8,106 bases of DNA from Candidatus Parcubacteria bacterium (GTDB lineage Bacteria; Patescibacteriota; Patescibacteriia; Patescibacteriales; UBA12075): NCBI GenBank assembly GCA_023140595.1, contig JAGLLI010000048.1, positions 1 to 8,106 on the forward strand, read 5' to 3'. Shown here piece after piece: positions 6,756 through 8,106 of the stretch; positions within the stretch are counted from its first letter, which is position 1, and every line of letters starts with the position of its first letter. Made by a program: the position numbers and the translations under genes. The notes below the pieces were generated by a model, which saw only the letters and a list, made by a program, of their open reading frames with translations, had not been told where the DNA came from and did not search any database.

Positions 6756-7625
6756 ATGTTTTCACAGCTTTTAATTAACGGGCTTATTGCCGGAGCGATT
6801 TACGCGTTGGCAGCTTCAGGATTTTCTTTAATTTATTCCAACTGCAAATTTGTGCATTTCGCGCATGGATCAACAATAGCCGCCTCTGTCTACGCGCTGT
6901 TTTTATTTTACGCGAAATTAGGGTTGAATTTTTGGCTTGCTGTTATTTTAACAATAATTTTCGCAGGCGTTTTTGGCTGGCTGATGAATGCCCTTGTTTA
7001 TAAAAAATTGCGAAAAAGAAAATCAGGCGGGGCGATTTTATTAATTGCCAGTGTTGGTCTTTTAATTTTTATTGAGTCTTTAATTTTGTTGATTTTTGGC
7101 GCTGATGTTAAAACCATCGGATTTATTAAAATCGTAAAAGGACTGGAAATTTTAGGAATAATAATCACGCCTTTGCAAATTATAATTATCGCTGTTTCTA
7201 TTGTTTTATTTGCCGCGCTTTTTGTTTTTATGAAAAAAACAAAACTGGGCAAAGCAATGAGGGCGGTAGCGGACAATAAAGAAGCCGCTGAAATTGTTGG
7301 AATTTCAACTGAAAAAATTTATGCATGGTCGTTTATTATCGGCTCCGCCATTGCCGGCGTTGCCGGAATTTTAGTCGGGCTTGAACAGAATTTAGAGCCG
7401 ACAATGGGAACTAATTTAATGATTAAAGGTTTTACGGGCGCGGTTATCGGCGGAATCGGGTCAATCCACGGTGCGATTCTCGGAGCATTTCTCTTGGGCA
7501 TTGTTGAAAATTTTGGAATATGGTTTCTGCCATCAGGGTACAAAGACGCGATTGCTTTTACGATTCTGTTTGCTTTTCTGCTGTTTATGCCACGAGGGAT
7601 TTTGGGGATTAGGCAAACAAAATAA
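6756..7625 (+). CDS. livH: Branched-chain amino acid type ABC transporter permease, LivH family
   Basis: One of two different permease subunits of a HAAT-family (hydrophobic amino acid uptake) ABC importer, in the cytoplasmic membrane. The 289-residue length is typical. Features include LINGLIAGAIYALAASGFSLIY (6-27) and NCKFVHFAHGST (29-40), corresponding to the LivH start pattern; the cytoplasmic coupling region GKAMRAVADNKEAAEIVGIS (165-184), where the ATPase subunits dock; GFTGAVIGGIGSIHGAILGA (225-244); and the closing LFMPRGILG (276-284). About eight hydrophobic segments can be counted. It lies 20 bases after the small membrane protein and 23 before livM, as in a transporter operon. The cargo may be leucine, isoleucine and valine, but urea (UrtB) and other HAAT systems use the same fold, so the substrate is an inference. 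No Shine-Dalgarno sequence precedes the ATG. Confidence 0.9.
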   Translation: MFSQLLINGLIAGAIYALAASGFSLIYSNCKFVHFAHGSTIAASVYALFLFYAKLGLNFWLAVILTIIFAGVFGWLMNALVYKKLRKRKSGGAILLIASVGLLIFIESLILLIFGADVKTIGFIKIVKGLEILGIIITPLQIIIIAVSIVLFAALFVFMKKTKLGKAMRAVADNKEAAEIVGISTEKIYAWSFIIGSAIAGVAGILVGLEQNLEPTMGTNLMIKGFTGAVIGGIGSIHGAILGAFLLGIVENFGIWFLPSGYKDAIAFTILFAFLLFMPRGILGIRQTK

Positions 7626-7648
7626 ATTTAATATTTTAAATCATTTTT

Positions 7649-8106
7649 ATGCTTTCAGCCTACTTTATCCATCTCTTAATTTTAATCGGAATTTATCTGA
7701 TTTTGGCGATTTCTTTGCAGTTGGCAATCGGTTTTGCAGGGCTTTTAAATATGGGGCATATTGCTTTTTATTGCGTTGGCGCTTATACTTCCGCCCTGCT
7801 TTCTTTGGCTGGTTTTCCATTTTTGATTAGTTTTTTACTGGCTGGAATAGCGGCAATGTTTTGTGGATTTTTATTATCATTCGCCACAAATAAATTAAAA
7901 GGCGATTATTTGGCGCTGGCAACGCTTGGGTTTTCTTTTGTTGTTTACGCCATTGCTTTAAATTGGATTGGCTTGACGCGCGGACTATTGGGACTTCCCG
8001 GAATTCCGCGGCCTGAAATTTTTAATTTTTCTTTTTCAAATAACGGCTATTTTTTAATTCTTGTTTTAATAATCGCGCTTATCTCTTATTTTATTATTAA
8101 AAAAAT
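7649..8106 (+). CDS. livM: Branched-chain amino acid type ABC transporter permease, LivM family, 3' end cut by window edge
   Basis: Second permease subunit that pairs with LivH in the membrane. I read 152 codons from the ATG without a stop; full-length relatives have about 300, so roughly half is present. Diagnostic stretches are LQLAIGFAGLLNMGHIAFYC (23-42), GAYTSALL (44-51), GDYLALATLGF (85-95) and TRGLLGLPGIP (110-120), all in the expected LivM order and spacing. Hydrophobic segments are separated by only short loops, as usual for the first half. It starts 23 bases after livH with no terminator between, and the ATPase genes would be expected to the right. As with LivH, a urea-type system (UrtC) is the main alternative. 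The start is the first ATG after the livH stop; it has no Shine-Dalgarno sequence, only A/T. Confidence 0.9.
   Translation, partial: MLSAYFIHLLILIGIYLILAISLQLAIGFAGLLNMGHIAFYCVGAYTSALLSLAGFPFLISFLLAGIAAMFCGFLLSFATNKLKGDYLALATLGFSFVVYAIALNWIGLTRGLLGLPGIPRPEIFNFSFSNNGYFLILVLIIALISYFIIKK

Noticed and set aside
6998..7543. Antisense open frames within livH and an overlapping frame at 7471-7830
   Set aside because: They overlap conserved permease sequence and have no start context or motif of their own; the frame at 7471 spans the livH-livM junction out of frame.

Overview
The window is A+T-rich bacterial DNA, fully protein-coding apart from short gaps; no gene-free stretch exceeds 171 bases, and I see no RNA gene, CRISPR array or insertion sequence. 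Several traits suggest a member of the Candidate Phyla Radiation (Patescibacteria, Parcubacteria-like): a class A penicillin-binding protein with a family-atypical acidic tail, a membrane-anchored Cys-rich protein with a CGDGxC...ENxCNCPxDC module, no clear Shine-Dalgarno sequence at any start, and TAA as the stop of all six complete genes. This placement is inferred from gene style, not from a marker gene. The standard genetic code fits: no in-frame TGA occurs in any gene.

Left half (1-4849), minus strand, read right to left: a GalT-like HIT-superfamily nucleotidyltransferase (3923-4849), an 84-base gap, a single-pass extracytoplasmic Cys-rich protein of unknown function (2426-3838), a 42-base gap, and a bifunctional penicillin-binding protein whose C-terminus runs off the left edge (1-2383). 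The last two act at the cell surface; the first is a cytoplasmic sugar-nucleotide enzyme that could supply envelope precursors, but nothing in the sequence proves a functional link.

Centre (4850-5020): a 171-base divergent control region with two back-to-back promoter candidates whose -35 boxes are two bases apart, then a perfect 10-bp inverted repeat in the leader of the rightward gene.

Right half (5021-8106), plus strand: ribonuclease HII (rnhB), a small class I SAM-dependent methyltransferase, a 100-base gap holding a weak promoter candidate and an unexplained G+C-richer segment, a small three-helix membrane protein, and the two permease subunits of a branched-chain amino acid type ABC transporter (livH complete, livM cut by the right edge). 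The ATPases (livG, livF) and binding protein (livK) are not in the window and would be expected to the right. An organism importing amino acids rather than making them would fit the CPR picture.

I did not find a convincing new multi-gene system. The best leads are the multi-domain Cys-rich surface protein, the leader hairpin before rnhB, the GalT-like enzyme with two CxxC pairs, and the uniform lack of Shine-Dalgarno sequences.
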